The notes under the pieces: model-generated
The model's database searches: none
Seen by the model: the letters and a program-made list of their open reading frames with translations, nothing else
Told to the model about the DNA's origin: nothing
DNA from: an uncultured Myxococcales bacterium
GTDB lineage: Bacteria; Myxococcota; Myxococcia; Myxococcales; Myxococcaceae
Length of the DNA: 33,552 bases
Reading direction: 5' to 3'
NCBI GenBank assembly: GCA_903911905.1
Contig: CAIWFK010000170.1
Span: forward strand, 1 to 33,552
Program-made: the position numbers and the translations under genes
Shown here: positions 25,601 through 32,820 of the stretch, one piece after another
Numbering within the stretch: the first letter of the stretch is position 1
Layout of the letters: each line of letters starts with the position of its first letter

Positions 25601-25849
25601 CACCGGCTGGTCGTCGAAGATGGGGCGGAACTGCGTGCCCGAGTCGTCCGACCGCCACACGCCGCCGCTCGCCGCGCCCACGTAGATGCGCAGGCGCCCG
25701 TCCTTCTGGCGCGCCGCTGCCATCGCCGAGATGCGACCGCTCATCGTCGCCGAACCGAGGTTGCGTGCGCCCAGGCCCGCGAACGACGCCTCGTCGAAGG
25801 GCACGTCACCTGCGGTCAACACCATCGCTGCCACCAACGCCGTCATCAT
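22664..25849 (-). CDS. VPS10/sortilin-like BNR-repeat exoprotein
   Basis: The protein has 1061 residues. The start is the first of two adjacent ATG codons at 25849, with GGGAG upstream, giving a short signal peptide (MMTALVAAMVLTAG). The body is a large beta-propeller with about ten Asp-box repeats, among them YKTTDGGESWTKV, YKTTDGGKTFSQV, FKSTDGGKTFSEL, FVSDDSGKTWARG, SRDDGKTWTNV and YRTEDAGKTWKRV. It also has the family segments YVGAASGGVWRS, LWVGTGE and VIGTHGRGIWILDDL. A C-terminal helical and FlgD-like part (LPGTYTVRITRG) ends in an acidic, charged tail. These proteins are often labelled glycosyl hydrolase or sortilin-like, but no catalytic function is established. It overlaps the preceding gene by ATGA, so the two are translationally coupled. 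Confidence 0.9.
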   Translation of the reverse strand: MMTALVAAMVLTAGDVPFDEASFAGLGARNLGSATMSGRISAMAAARQKDGRLRIYVGAASGGVWRSDDSGTQFRPIFDDQPVQSIGALAVDPKNPDVLWVGTGESWTRNSVSFGDGVYKTTDGGESWTKVAIPSSSERVSAIVLDPRNPQTAFVCVPGRLFSDSTDRGLYKTTDGGKTFSQVLKGPNASTGCSSVAIDPKSPDVVYAGLWDFRRQGWTFRSGGNGPEAFSGSAMFKSTDGGKTFSELKDGGAAGKGLPAKPWGRVALAVAPSRSQRVYAFIETVKSAIFVSDDSGKTWARGDDGPDMVWRPFYFSNLVVDPTDANRVYKTAGSLLASEDACKSFSNVSNGIHGDVHALWVDPANPNEVLLGDDGGFFFSHDRGNHWWKGSNLPISQFYHVAVDDAVPYHVYGGLQDNSSWVADSSFPGGVTNARWENLFGGDGFFTFADPSDPNYAYAEAQGGVLGRINRRTHEARDIQPRPLKGEKLRFHWNTPVATSPHDKNALYLGAQFLFRSVNHGQSWQRISPDLSTNDPEKQKQEESGGITVDNSSAEMHTVITAIAESPKQKGLIWVGTDDGNLQVSRDDGKTWTNVVKELPGLPPNSWVSTIEPGHAAAGVAMVTFDRHMFGDFSPWVYRTEDAGKTWKRVDTTGVEGYAHVIREDPTQPRLLFLGTELGLWLSLDTGAHWARFTGTHFPHVAVRDLAIQARDGDLVIGTHGRGIWILDDLTPLRTLSAEVAAKDIAIVDARPARQPLNQVGGWVEGAATFVGDNAPETAVITYWQAKRHIYGPFTIEVLDANGALVEKLTGSKRRGLNRVNWPMRKVAPRTSRGATMAWEAAVGPLQLPGTYTVRITRGTTVVEKKIEVGLSPSSSATLADLKAREEVVMQAFALLEDLAFFTTRIEQATAAIAASGKKDPVLTAWVADVEALRRKVVATKEGGAITGEERLREHAASLYSATNGFDGPPTEEQKRYASTLRAEFTDLEGEWTKLVGARLDAVNAVLPQKLTLLDHATWDSQTRRMPGGKGPNLQRYREKQRDRFRIEPDEREEEHDDDER

Positions 25850-26589
25850 CGCGACTCTCCCTTGCTCGGCACGGTCGCCGCGGGTGCCCCCGGCTTGGCG
25901 AAGAACGAATCGTCCACCTTCACGTTGAACTCGACCTTGTCGACCGTGGTCCGCGAGGTCCAATTCGAGTGGCGCTGCCGCGACTCGAAGCTCATCGGCA
26001 CCATCACGCCGTCGACCTTCTCGTAGTTGCCGAACTCGGTCTCGTATTCGACCAGGGCGCCGCGCACCGTGCGCTGGGTGATGACCTTCAGGTCGATGAA
26101 GGTGTCGGCGTCGAGGAAGACGTATTCGATGGTGCCGCTGCGCAGCGTCACCTTCAGCTTCCACGCCGGCGAGCCGTCGAGGTCCTCCTGCCCGACCAGC
26201 TCGACCTGGTGACCCTTCTTCTTCCAGTCGACCAGCGGCCCGTCGAGGTCGGCGTCGTCGAGCGCGGCCTTCAGGTCGTCGGGCGCCATGTCGATGGCGT
26301 CCTTCCGGCCGCCGAAGGTGTTGGTCTGCCAGCCGTGGAAGCCGTCGATGGCCGAGCTCTGCGTCATGCCCTGCATCGTCATGTCGCTGCGGCTCTTGAG
26401 CCCGCGCGCCACCGTCTGCACGGTCTGGAAGGTGACCCAGCCGCCTTCGTTGTGCATCGTGTAGCGCTGGTTCTGCACCGAGCGCAGTTTCTCGAGGCCA
26501 CCGCGGGCCGCGTAGTTCTTCTGCAGCACCTCATCGAGCGTGAGCGTCGGCGTGGCGGTGGACAACAGGGCGAGCAGGGGCAGCAGCAT
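25846..26589 (-). CDS. Outer-membrane lipoprotein-sorting (LolA/LolB-like fold) protein
   Basis: The protein has 247 residues with a cleavable signal (MLLPLLALLSTATPTLT) and GGAG five bases before the ATG at 26589. The sequence DEVLQKNYAARGGLEKLRSVQ opening a mostly beta protein is typical of proteins annotated as outer membrane lipoprotein-sorting protein in Bacteroidetes, Acidobacteria and Myxococcota. Further markers are AIDGFHGWQTN, YVFLDADTFIDLKVITQR and YEKVDGVMVPMSFE. Such proteins are thought to bind hydrophobic ligands in the periplasm. The last bases overlap the VPS10-like start, so a functional link with that exoprotein is inferred. Confidence 0.8.
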   Translation of the reverse strand: MLLPLLALLSTATPTLTLDEVLQKNYAARGGLEKLRSVQNQRYTMHNEGGWVTFQTVQTVARGLKSRSDMTMQGMTQSSAIDGFHGWQTNTFGGRKDAIDMAPDDLKAALDDADLDGPLVDWKKKGHQVELVGQEDLDGSPAWKLKVTLRSGTIEYVFLDADTFIDLKVITQRTVRGALVEYETEFGNYEKVDGVMVPMSFESRQRHSNWTSRTTVDKVEFNVKVDDSFFAKPGAPAATVPSKGESR

Positions 26590-26618
26590 GGGCGCTCCGG
26601 GCAGCGAAAAAAGGAGTT

Positions 26619-27332
26619 TCAGAAGTCGAACGAGGCCAGCAGTCGCGCAGTCGGGCCGAAGGGCAGGCCCACCGGGTGCGTCGCACCGACCAGCAATTGC
26701 AGTTGCAGTTGCGTGATGGGGTTCCACGCCACCATCGCACCGCCCACCATCGCCACGTCGTCGGCGAACGAGGGCGACTTCCAGCCGTTCTCGTCGTGGA
26801 TTTCGGCCTGCGCCCGCGCGTCGAGTCCCACGCTCAGGGCCTCGATGAGGCGGTACGACGCGAGCGCCTTGAGCTCGACGTCGAAGCCCGGCCCGCCCAG
26901 TTCGTGACCGGCGACCGTGTTCAGCACCAGCCCCAGCCGCCCGAAGCGGTGGCCGACCGCGACCAGCCCCTCGAGCTCGCCATTGCGCGGGTCGAAGCCC
27001 ACGCTCTTGTAGCGGGCCCCCACCGCCAGGTCGACGCCGTGGGTGGCCTGGTCGAGCAGTTGGTAGCGCAGGCGCACCGCCGGACCCGCGTCGCCGTCCT
27101 GCCAGTAGCCGCTCACGTCGGCAGCGAAGTGGGTGAAGGGCGTCCACATCGCCTGGCCCGAGATGCCGGCACCGGTCGTGCTGCCGGTGTACGAGGCGTT
27201 CGCACCAGCCGAGATGCGCACGTTGCCGCGCTCGGGAGTGGCAGGGGCTTCGGTCAACAGGGCGTCGCGGTCGAGCCCATCGGCCAGGGCGGGCGTCGCC
27301 AGCAGGGCGAGCAGAATGAAGCGGGCGTGCAT
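26619..27332 (-). CDS. Predicted outer-membrane beta-barrel protein
   Basis: The protein has 237 residues. MHARFILLALLATPALADG is a clear signal peptide with an A-x-A site. The mature chain alternates polar and apolar residues in many short strands (RISAGANASYTG, FAADVSGYWQDG, AVRLRYQLLDQ, VDLAVGARYKSVGF) and ends in the C-terminal phenylalanine (LLASFDF) typical of BamA-assembled barrels. No specific family was recognised. Its ribosome-binding site lies in a hairpin (27333-27363). It ends 30 bases before the next gene of the cluster. Confidence 0.75.
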   Translation of the reverse strand: MHARFILLALLATPALADGLDRDALLTEAPATPERGNVRISAGANASYTGSTTGAGISGQAMWTPFTHFAADVSGYWQDGDAGPAVRLRYQLLDQATHGVDLAVGARYKSVGFDPRNGELEGLVAVGHRFGRLGLVLNTVAGHELGGPGFDVELKALASYRLIEALSVGLDARAQAEIHDENGWKSPSFADDVAMVGGAMVAWNPITQLQLQLLVGATHPVGLPFGPTARLLASFDF

Positions 27333-27363
27333 GGTGTTCCCCCTACGCGAAGAGGGGGCCACC
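27333..27363 (-). promoter_or_regulatory. Hairpin sequestering the ribosome-binding site of the barrel gene
   Basis: On the minus strand GGTG-G-CCCCCT (27363-27353 region) pairs with AGGGGG-AA-CACC directly before the ATG at 27332. The six-base CCCCCT/AGGGGG stem contains the only Shine-Dalgarno-like sequence of the gene. It could regulate translation, or act as a weak end signal for the upstream esterase gene. Confidence 0.5.
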
Positions 27364-27375
27364 ATTGCACACGTC

Positions 27376-28281
27376 TCACTGCTTGGGGTGTGCGTACAGC
27401 CAGGTCACGATGGTGTCGGCCCAGCTCGAATTGAACCCCGGCACGTGCGAGCCACCCTGAATGGTCCACAGCTCGGCCGCGCCATTGGCCGGGCAGCCCG
27501 CCCAGCCCTCGCGCGTGGTGTCGTTGCCGAGGAGCTCGACCACCAGGTCCAGGTCGCCGCCGATGCTGCTGCGCGCGGTCGCCGTGCAGCCATTCTTGGT
27601 GGCCCAGGTGGTCATGCTGTCGACCGCGCTGGGGAAGGGCGGCGCGCCCGTCACCGCCGTGCCGCCGTTGTACGAAATGACCGTGTCGAGGGTGCCGTGC
27701 ACCTGCAGCATCGAGACCGCGGTGCTCGGCTGGCACTTCGCGGTGTCGGCCCAGTTGTCTCCGGCCAGGGCCACTGCGGCCGCGATGACCGGCGCGCGAT
27801 CGCACGCCATGCGGTGCGCCATGAACGCGCCGTTGCTGTGACCGACCAGGAAGATGCGGTGCGGGTCGACCGTGTAGTGCCTGGCCACGTCGGCGATGAC
27901 CGCGGTCAGGTACGCCACGTCGTCCACCGTCGCTCCGAAGCCGCAGCAGGCGTCGGTCGCGTTCCAGAAGTGCTGCCCCGCGCCGTCGACGGTGCCGTTG
28001 GGCAGCGCCAGCAGGAAGTTGTGGGTCTGCGCGGCGGCCGAGAGGTGGAAGTACGCGTCTTGCGTGGCGGCGGTCGCGGTGTAGCCATGCAACAGCACGA
28101 TGAGCGGCATCGGCGTGCCCGCCACGTAGCTGACCGGCACCACCGTGTCGTACGGCCGCGCGACGATCAGCGGGTCGGGCCCGGCGTCGACCGTCAGGCC
28201 TGCGTCCACGCCGCCATCTCCCGAGGAAGCGGAACCACAGGCCAGCAAGGTCAGGACCGGGAGCAGGAAAAGCGTGCGCAT
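27376..28281 (-). CDS. PHB depolymerase/feruloyl esterase-like lipoprotein
   Basis: The protein has 301 residues. The lipobox LLAC places the modified Cys at 15, followed by a Gly/Asp/Ala linker. An alpha/beta-hydrolase of the LpqC/poly(3-hydroxybutyrate) depolymerase family follows: PLIVLLHGYTATA (oxyanion region), LPNGTVD, FWNATDACCGFG, DDVAYLTAVIADV, and the nucleophile elbow GHSNG with Ser149. VHGTLDTVISYNGG carries the catalytic Asp and GGSHVPGF the His. All triad residues are present, so it is a likely active surface esterase acting on polyesters or feruloylated polysaccharide. It lies 32 bases after the Sir2 gene stop on the same strand. Confidence 0.9.
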   Translation of the reverse strand: MRTLFLLPVLTLLACGSASSGDGGVDAGLTVDAGPDPLIVARPYDTVVPVSYVAGTPMPLIVLLHGYTATAATQDAYFHLSAAAQTHNFLLALPNGTVDGAGQHFWNATDACCGFGATVDDVAYLTAVIADVARHYTVDPHRIFLVGHSNGAFMAHRMACDRAPVIAAAVALAGDNWADTAKCQPSTAVSMLQVHGTLDTVISYNGGTAVTGAPPFPSAVDSMTTWATKNGCTATARSSIGGDLDLVVELLGNDTTREGWAGCPANGAAELWTIQGGSHVPGFNSSWADTIVTWLYAHPKQ

Positions 28282-28313
28282 GGGCTGGGGCCTACACGAA
28301 GCGACGCCCGTGG

Positions 28314-29093
28314 TCACTCCCCCGTGACGCGGGCGAGCAGGGTGGGGAGCAACGCCTCGGCGCCGCCCTGCAGGTTCACCATCGAGGGGAAACGCGCCGG
28401 CTCGGGGTTGACGTTGATGGTCAGGGCGCCCGACACCTCGGCGCAGCGCACGGCGTAGCTGGTGATGCCGACCGAGAAGGACGTGCCCACGAAGATGAGC
28501 ACGTCGGCGTCGTTGAGCGCCTTCTTGCCCCGCCACGACTGGAAGGCGTCGTGTGACTCGTAGTGCTCGTCGAAGAGCAGCACCAGCGGGCGCATCGGTG
28601 CTTCGCAGTGCGGACAACGGGGAATGACGCCCGCGGAGAGTCGAGAGAGGTCCACCCGTTCGACCGGAGACTCGACCCCCGGGCAGTCGGCGCGGCTGGC
28701 GCAGATGAAGCGATCGTGCCGGCCGTGAATCTCGATCAGCTGCGCTTCAGGGTGCCCCGCCAGCCGGTGCAGCCCGTCGATGTTCTGGGTGATGACCAGG
28801 TCGTCCTGGCTGCGCCGCATGGCGTTGGCGAGCGCCACGTGACCGGCGTTCGGCTGGAACGACTTGAAGAGGTCGCCATGCGCGTCCAGCCAGAAGCTCG
28901 ACCACCACGCCGCCGGGTCGGCGATGAACTTCGCGAAGGTGCCCCATTCCATCACGTGGTCGGCCCAGATGGCGTTGGGCCCCGCGCGGTAGGCGCGAAT
29001 GCCGCTGGGCACCGAGAGGCCCGCACCGCACAGGAAGACCACCCGCCGGGCGTCGGCCACGCGCTGCGCGAGCTCGCCGATGTTTGAGTCCAT
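28314..29093 (-). CDS. Sir2-family NAD-dependent protein deacylase
   Basis: The protein has 259 residues from the ATG at 29093. Sirtuin motifs are intact: GAGLSVPSGIRAYR (residues 23-36), TQNIDGLH (102-109), catalytic His123 in EIHG, four zinc cysteines (131, 137, 160, 163) and FVGTSFSV with the INVNP segment for NAD binding. It removes acyl groups from lysine using NAD. The position equivalent to the class III Tyr/Arg acyl-recognition pair is not evident, so the preferred acyl group is left open. An upstream in-frame start would add about 46 residues of unrelated sequence. It heads the minus-strand envelope cluster and is divergent from the FadL-like gene (67 bp). Confidence 0.93.
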   Translation of the reverse strand: MDSNIGELAQRVADARRVVFLCGAGLSVPSGIRAYRAGPNAIWADHVMEWGTFAKFIADPAAWWSSFWLDAHGDLFKSFQPNAGHVALANAMRRSQDDLVITQNIDGLHRLAGHPEAQLIEIHGRHDRFICASRADCPGVESPVERVDLSRLSAGVIPRCPHCEAPMRPLVLLFDEHYESHDAFQSWRGKKALNDADVLIFVGTSFSVGITSYAVRCAEVSGALTINVNPEPARFPSMVNLQGGAEALLPTLLARVTGE

Positions 29094-29160
29094 GTGGCTC
29101 TTTTGCCACGAAGCGCCGTTTTCTTGGAGCCTCTTCCCTGCGTGCTTCACTCGAACGCCG

Positions 29161-30534
29161 ATGCGGAGGCTCTTCCTTCTGGCGGTGGCGGTGTGGACGG
29201 CGGTCAGCTTCGCCGCGCCGCCCGAGTCCACCCTGCTCAGCGCCGAGGCGGCCCTCGCCGGAGCCGTGCTGGTCGGCGACGACGAAGGAGGGGGTGGCTA
29301 TTACAACCCCGCCTCGCTCGCCGCGCTCAACCGCCGCACCGCGCAGGTGGGCGTGAGCGCGTACTCGGTCGGCTGGGTGAACGTCGACCGGGCCGTCACC
29401 ACCGAATTGCCCTGGGAGACCAGGACCCAGTCGCTCAATTCCTTCCGCTACGACTCGGTGCCCTCGGCCTTCAGCGCCTCGTGGGAAGTGCTGCCCGGCC
29501 TCGGCGTCTCGCTGGGCGCGTGGACCACGTACCACGACGCGTTCGCCGCCACCCTGAGCACCCGCTCGACCCAGACCGACCCCAGCCAGCCTGGGCTCTC
29601 GCTCTCGCAGCGGGCCGACTGGAACGAGACCACCGACGATCGCTGGGCCGCGGTGTCGCTGGGCTGGCAGATGACGCCGGCCTTCCGCGTGGGTGCCTCG
29701 CTGCAGGGCGCGTACGCCACCGACCGCTACCTGCTGCAGTTGGACAACACCGTCGACATCACCACCACCGGCCAGCAGTCCACCGGTGCGCACCTGCACA
29801 AGCGGCTCGAGGGCACCATCGAGTCGATCGCCCTGCGCGCGGTCGTCGGCAGCCAGTGGCAGGTCACCCGCGCGCTGCGCCTGGCGCTGGTGTTGCGCAC
29901 GCCCCGCCTGCAGGTCGCCGAGTGGGGGTTCACCTCTCGCTCCGAGAACGCGGGCGTGTCCTTGCCCGGGTACCCCGCGAGCGAGACCGGCGAGCTGGTC
30001 GACAGCAACCCGCCCATCGGCGTCAAGGCGGGCGTCACGGATCACCTGCGGGTCCTCGCTGGAGTCGGGCTCGAGCTGGGGGCGCTCAAGCTGCGCGTCG
30101 ATGGTGAATGGAGCCCGCGCCTTCGGCTGCCAGATGGCACCACGCTGTCCGACTCGCTGCGCGCGCGGGTGGGGGCGCTCTACACCTGGAACCGCGACTG
30201 GCTCTTCGGCCTCGGCGCGACGTATGACCGCTCGCGCACCTTCGCCGCCGACGGCAACCTCTCGCTCAACACCGTGGCGCTCACCGGCGGCTGCACCTTT
30301 CGCCCCGAGAAGATCGTCCGCGCACTCGGTGGCGGCGATTCGTGGGACCTGCTGAGCACCGTCGCCGGGTCGGCGGCCTACGGCTACGGCACCGCGCCCA
30401 GCGTGAAGATCGTTCCGCTCGACGTGCAGCAGAGCGTGTTCCCGGTGCTCATCACCAGCACGCAGCCCTTCCTGTCGTCACCGGCCAACAGCGTCGAGCT
30501 GTCGCTGCACCTGATGACGACCTTGAAGTTCTGA
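29161..30534 (+). CDS. FadL/OmpP1-like outer-membrane protein
   Basis: The protein has 457 residues with a signal peptide (MRRLFLLAVAVWTAVSFAAP). The mature start ESTLLSAEAALAGAVLVGDDEGGGGYYNPASLAAL matches the family feature of FadL-type transporters and PorV-like proteins, in which the N-terminal stretch reads A-x-A...D-x-x-A-x-YYNPA. Long antiparallel strands follow and the C-terminus ends TLKF, a typical barrel signature. It probably takes up hydrophobic compounds, but the substrate is unknown. It ends 6 bases before the stop of the convergent VWA fragment. The ribosome-binding site is weak. Confidence 0.8.
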   Translation: MRRLFLLAVAVWTAVSFAAPPESTLLSAEAALAGAVLVGDDEGGGGYYNPASLAALNRRTAQVGVSAYSVGWVNVDRAVTTELPWETRTQSLNSFRYDSVPSAFSASWEVLPGLGVSLGAWTTYHDAFAATLSTRSTQTDPSQPGLSLSQRADWNETTDDRWAAVSLGWQMTPAFRVGASLQGAYATDRYLLQLDNTVDITTTGQQSTGAHLHKRLEGTIESIALRAVVGSQWQVTRALRLALVLRTPRLQVAEWGFTSRSENAGVSLPGYPASETGELVDSNPPIGVKAGVTDHLRVLAGVGLELGALKLRVDGEWSPRLRLPDGTTLSDSLRARVGALYTWNRDWLFGLGATYDRSRTFAADGNLSLNTVALTGGCTFRPEKIVRALGGGDSWDLLSTVAGSAAYGYGTAPSVKIVPLDVQQSVFPVLITSTQPFLSSPANSVELSLHLMTTLKF

Positions 30535-30540
30535 AGCGCC

Positions 30541-31313
30541 TCACTGCGTCAGAGGCAGGTAGCCGACCTGCGGAGCGGCCCCACCGGCGAGCAACCCGTC
30601 GCACGTCGCTCCCATCATCTTCAGGTGCCTCGTCCCCACGAGCGTCCACTCGGTCGAGGGCACGGTGACGCCCTCTCGCGTGAGCGTCAGGTTCTGCGTG
30701 AGTACGTCGCGGTCCAGCCAGAAGGTGCACGCGGCGCTGCGTCGAGCCGGTTGGCTGGAGCCTGGTAGTCGCTCGCGAGCGAGCCCAGGTAGAGCCGGTT
30801 GCTGCACACCCCGTCGGCGCCACAGGTCGAGCCCGGGCAGTCGCCGGCGGTCGAGCAGGTGCGCGGCAGTCCCAGCTTCATCGACGACAGTGTGCCCACC
30901 GCGTTGGCGATCTCCTCGCCCACGCCCACCACCATCAGCTCCGCGCCCGTGTCGGCCAGGGTCTGGACCGCGGTAGAGGTGCCCAGGTCGTCGACGCAGC
31001 CCTTCGAGCACAGGGCGCTGCCGGGCGCGCAGCTCGAGGTCGTGCAGCGACACGCGGTGGTCTGGCTCGCGCTTCCGTCGGTGCAGGTGTTGTTCGGGTT
31101 GTTCGCGTTGCAGTTCGGCAGGCCGTCGGTCACCAGCACCACGAAGGTCTCGCTCTGTGGAGGCGCGGGTTGCGCCGCAGCGCCGCAGGCCCAATCGGGC
31201 CTGGTCACCCTCTTCGAGAAGGGCCTCGAGTGTGGCACGACGGCCAGGCGCCCGACGACCGAACGACCCGAAGCTGCGTCAGCAGGCGAAGGACCGCTCA
31301 CGTTCTGACTCAT
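30541..31313 (-). pseudogene. Decayed VWA-domain surface lipoprotein gene
   Basis: What remains is the second half of a von Willebrand A domain, TFVVLVTDGLPNCNANNPNN, with Cys-rich insertions (CRCTTSSCAPGSALCSKGC). LMVVGVGEEIANAV and a myxobacterial C-terminal segment (CTFWLDRDVLTQNLTL, then MMGATCDGLL) follow, as in CglB-type lipoproteins. The first half, including the DxSxS metal site and any signal peptide, is missing: the 57 residues before TFVVLV do not look like VWA sequence. A frameshift at about 30738-30752 separates the last 70 residues from the rest. The ATG at 31313 overlaps the preceding stop as TGATG. Two lesions together make a non-functional remnant more likely than an assembly artefact. 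Confidence 0.65.
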
Positions 31314-31681
31314 CAGCGGCGCGGTGGCTCGAACCCTGCGTGCTCTTCGAGTCGGCGCAGCCGGCCTTCGTGGTTCAGGAAGCGCTGGTCTCCCTGGCCG
31401 AGGAGCGCCTTGAACCCGGTCTGCGTGAATTCGGCGAGCTCGTGAAGTTGTTCGCGCACCTCGCCGAGCTCGTTTCGCACCTCACCGATTTCGACGCGCA
31501 CCTCGGAGAGGCCAGTTCTCAGTTCGCTGCGGAGCGCCGAGAGCTCGCTTCGCATTTCGACCCGAAGTTCGCTCAGCTCACCCTTCACGCCGTTGACGTC
31601 TTGCCGCAGCCCGACCAGCTCGCTGCGAATGCCCTTGAGAATCTCGACCGTCAGATCGCTCACGTTCCCGTCCTCCGTCAT
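31313..31681 (-). CDS. Coiled-coil protein of unknown function
   Basis: The protein has 122 residues, with the ATG at 31681 preceded by GGGAGG at 7 bases. From residue about 10 to 95 it is a continuous heptad-type helix with repeating units (LRSELVGLRQDVNGVKGELSEL, LRSELRTGLSEVRVEIGEVR), like the small DUF1640-type or haemagglutinin-stalk-type coiled coils. The tail is HEGRLRRLEEHAGFEPPRR. No signal peptide. Its stop overlaps the start of the decayed VWA gene. A fragment with the same tail occurs about 490 bp upstream (31807-31845). Confidence 0.75.
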   Translation of the reverse strand: MTEDGNVSDLTVEILKGIRSELVGLRQDVNGVKGELSELRVEMRSELSALRSELRTGLSEVRVEIGEVRNELGEVREQLHELAEFTQTGFKALLGQGDQRFLNHEGRLRRLEEHAGFEPPRR

Positions 31682-31806
31682 CGCCAGCCTCCCCCATCGT
31701 GAAGGCTGACGTCTACCACCCGGGTCTGACAGTTCCCCACCCGACCCCTGCGCGTCGCGTGCACGCCTCGACCTCGAAGCGAAGTCCGGACACTTCGGTT
31801 GGATTG

Positions 31807-31845
31807 TCAGCGGCGTCGCGGCTCGAACCCCGCGAGCGCTTCGGA
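31807..31845 (-). pseudogene. 3'-end remnant of a second copy of the coiled-coil gene
   Basis: On the minus strand this reads EALAGFEPRRR and a stop, closely matching the last residues of the coiled-coil gene (EEHAGFEPPRR, stop) in both DNA and protein. Upstream of this short stretch the similarity disappears. It may record a duplication followed by loss, or recombination at this point. Confidence 0.45.
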
Positions 31846-31852
31846 CGTCGTG

Positions 31853-32278
31853 TCAGTTGGCTCGGGCCCGTGACTGCGGAGCGAGCGGGCGCGTGGCGGG
31901 GTGCTTCACCGCCGAGGTCGCCAGCGCCGCGGTCATGCCCAACGACAGCACCACCAGCGCCGCGACGACGACGAAGATTCGGCGGTTGCTCAGCCCCAAC
32001 GCCTTGCGCATCGCGAAGTAGTTCGCCTCGCCCTTCCAGCGATCGACGACCCGCCCCCGAAAGGTCTCGACGAGCTGGACGTGCTGCGCGCTGCGATCGA
32101 GCCCGAAGTCGATGCGCCGCAGCGTCGGGTCGCCCGGCAGCCGGTAGGCGATGAGCAACGACTTGAAGGTGCCGGTCTTGCGGCGCTTGAGCGCGATGCC
32201 GGCGCTGACCACCTCGCCATAGGGAATCTGCAGCACCCCGAACTGGAAGTCGGTCTCGCGAAGTTGAATCGGCGACAT
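31853..32278 (-). CDS. Small protein with C-terminal membrane anchor
   Basis: The protein has 141 residues from the ATG at 32278. The N-terminal 100 residues are a soluble beta-rich domain (FQFGVLQIPYGEVVSAGI, KSLLIAYRLPGDPTLRRIDFGLD) with a bacterial PH-domain-like feel. A single hydrophobic helix follows (RIFVVVAALVVLSLGMTAALATSAV) and a short basic tail. The PH-like reading is a guess from the strand pattern; no family motif was recognised. It lies 14 bases after the preceding small membrane protein and is probably in its operon. Confidence 0.7.
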   Translation of the reverse strand: MSPIQLRETDFQFGVLQIPYGEVVSAGIALKRRKTGTFKSLLIAYRLPGDPTLRRIDFGLDRSAQHVQLVETFRGRVVDRWKGEANYFAMRKALGLSNRRIFVVVAALVVLSLGMTAALATSAVKHPATRPLAPQSRARAN

Positions 32279-32292
32279 GGTCAGAGGGCTCG

Positions 32293-32571
32293 TCAGGTGT
32301 GGGTGGACTGCATGTGCGCGAAGCGGCGGCGCACCACCCGCTCGGCCAACCAGGCGAGTGGAGGGAACGCCAGCGCGAACGGCACCAGCGTGACGAGCGC
32401 GAGGCCCAGCGCCTGCGCCTTCGGTCGGTTCCCGAAGTGGTGCGCCAGGTTCGTGCCGAACAGCAACACGAAGTAGACCAGCGCGAAGAGCAACGAGAGT
32501 GAGGCCTTGACGAAGGTGCGCGCCAGGGCCCCGACGTAGCGGGGGTCGACGGGGGCGGTGGGTGGGTTCAT
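32293..32571 (-). CDS. Small two-helix membrane protein
   Basis: The protein has 92 residues with two hydrophobic segments (SLSLLFALVYFVLLFGTNLAHHF and ALGLALVTLVPFALAFPPLAWLA) and a positively charged end of the second helix (ERVVRRRFAHMQ). There is no signal peptide cleavage site. It precedes the anchored protein on the same strand with a 14-base gap. Function unknown. Confidence 0.7.
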   Translation of the reverse strand: MNPPTAPVDPRYVGALARTFVKASLSLLFALVYFVLLFGTNLAHHFGNRPKAQALGLALVTLVPFALAFPPLAWLAERVVRRRFAHMQSTHT

Positions 32572-32820
32572 ATACCGCCAGAACCCGCGGGCCCCCGGTG
32601 GTGTGCAACCGGAAGGACCAGAACGTCAGCACCTCACACCCACCGCTTTCACGGCGCCTTCGGGCACGAGCGCTGGGCAGTCGAATCGAAGCCCCGCGCA
32701 ACGACCGTGCTGCAGACCGAGTTGACGTGGGCAGAAGGCGAGAGCACCATCGCCACGCGAGTGATCGACGAGCCAACGCACGATGATGCACTGCGCTTCC
32801 CCGCCGCGCGCGGGCGGCGC

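Noticed and set aside
31807-31845. TTCGAGCC motif resembling a tRNA T-loop
   Set aside because: Stem complementarity fails, and the sequence is explained as the tail of a duplicated coiled-coil gene.
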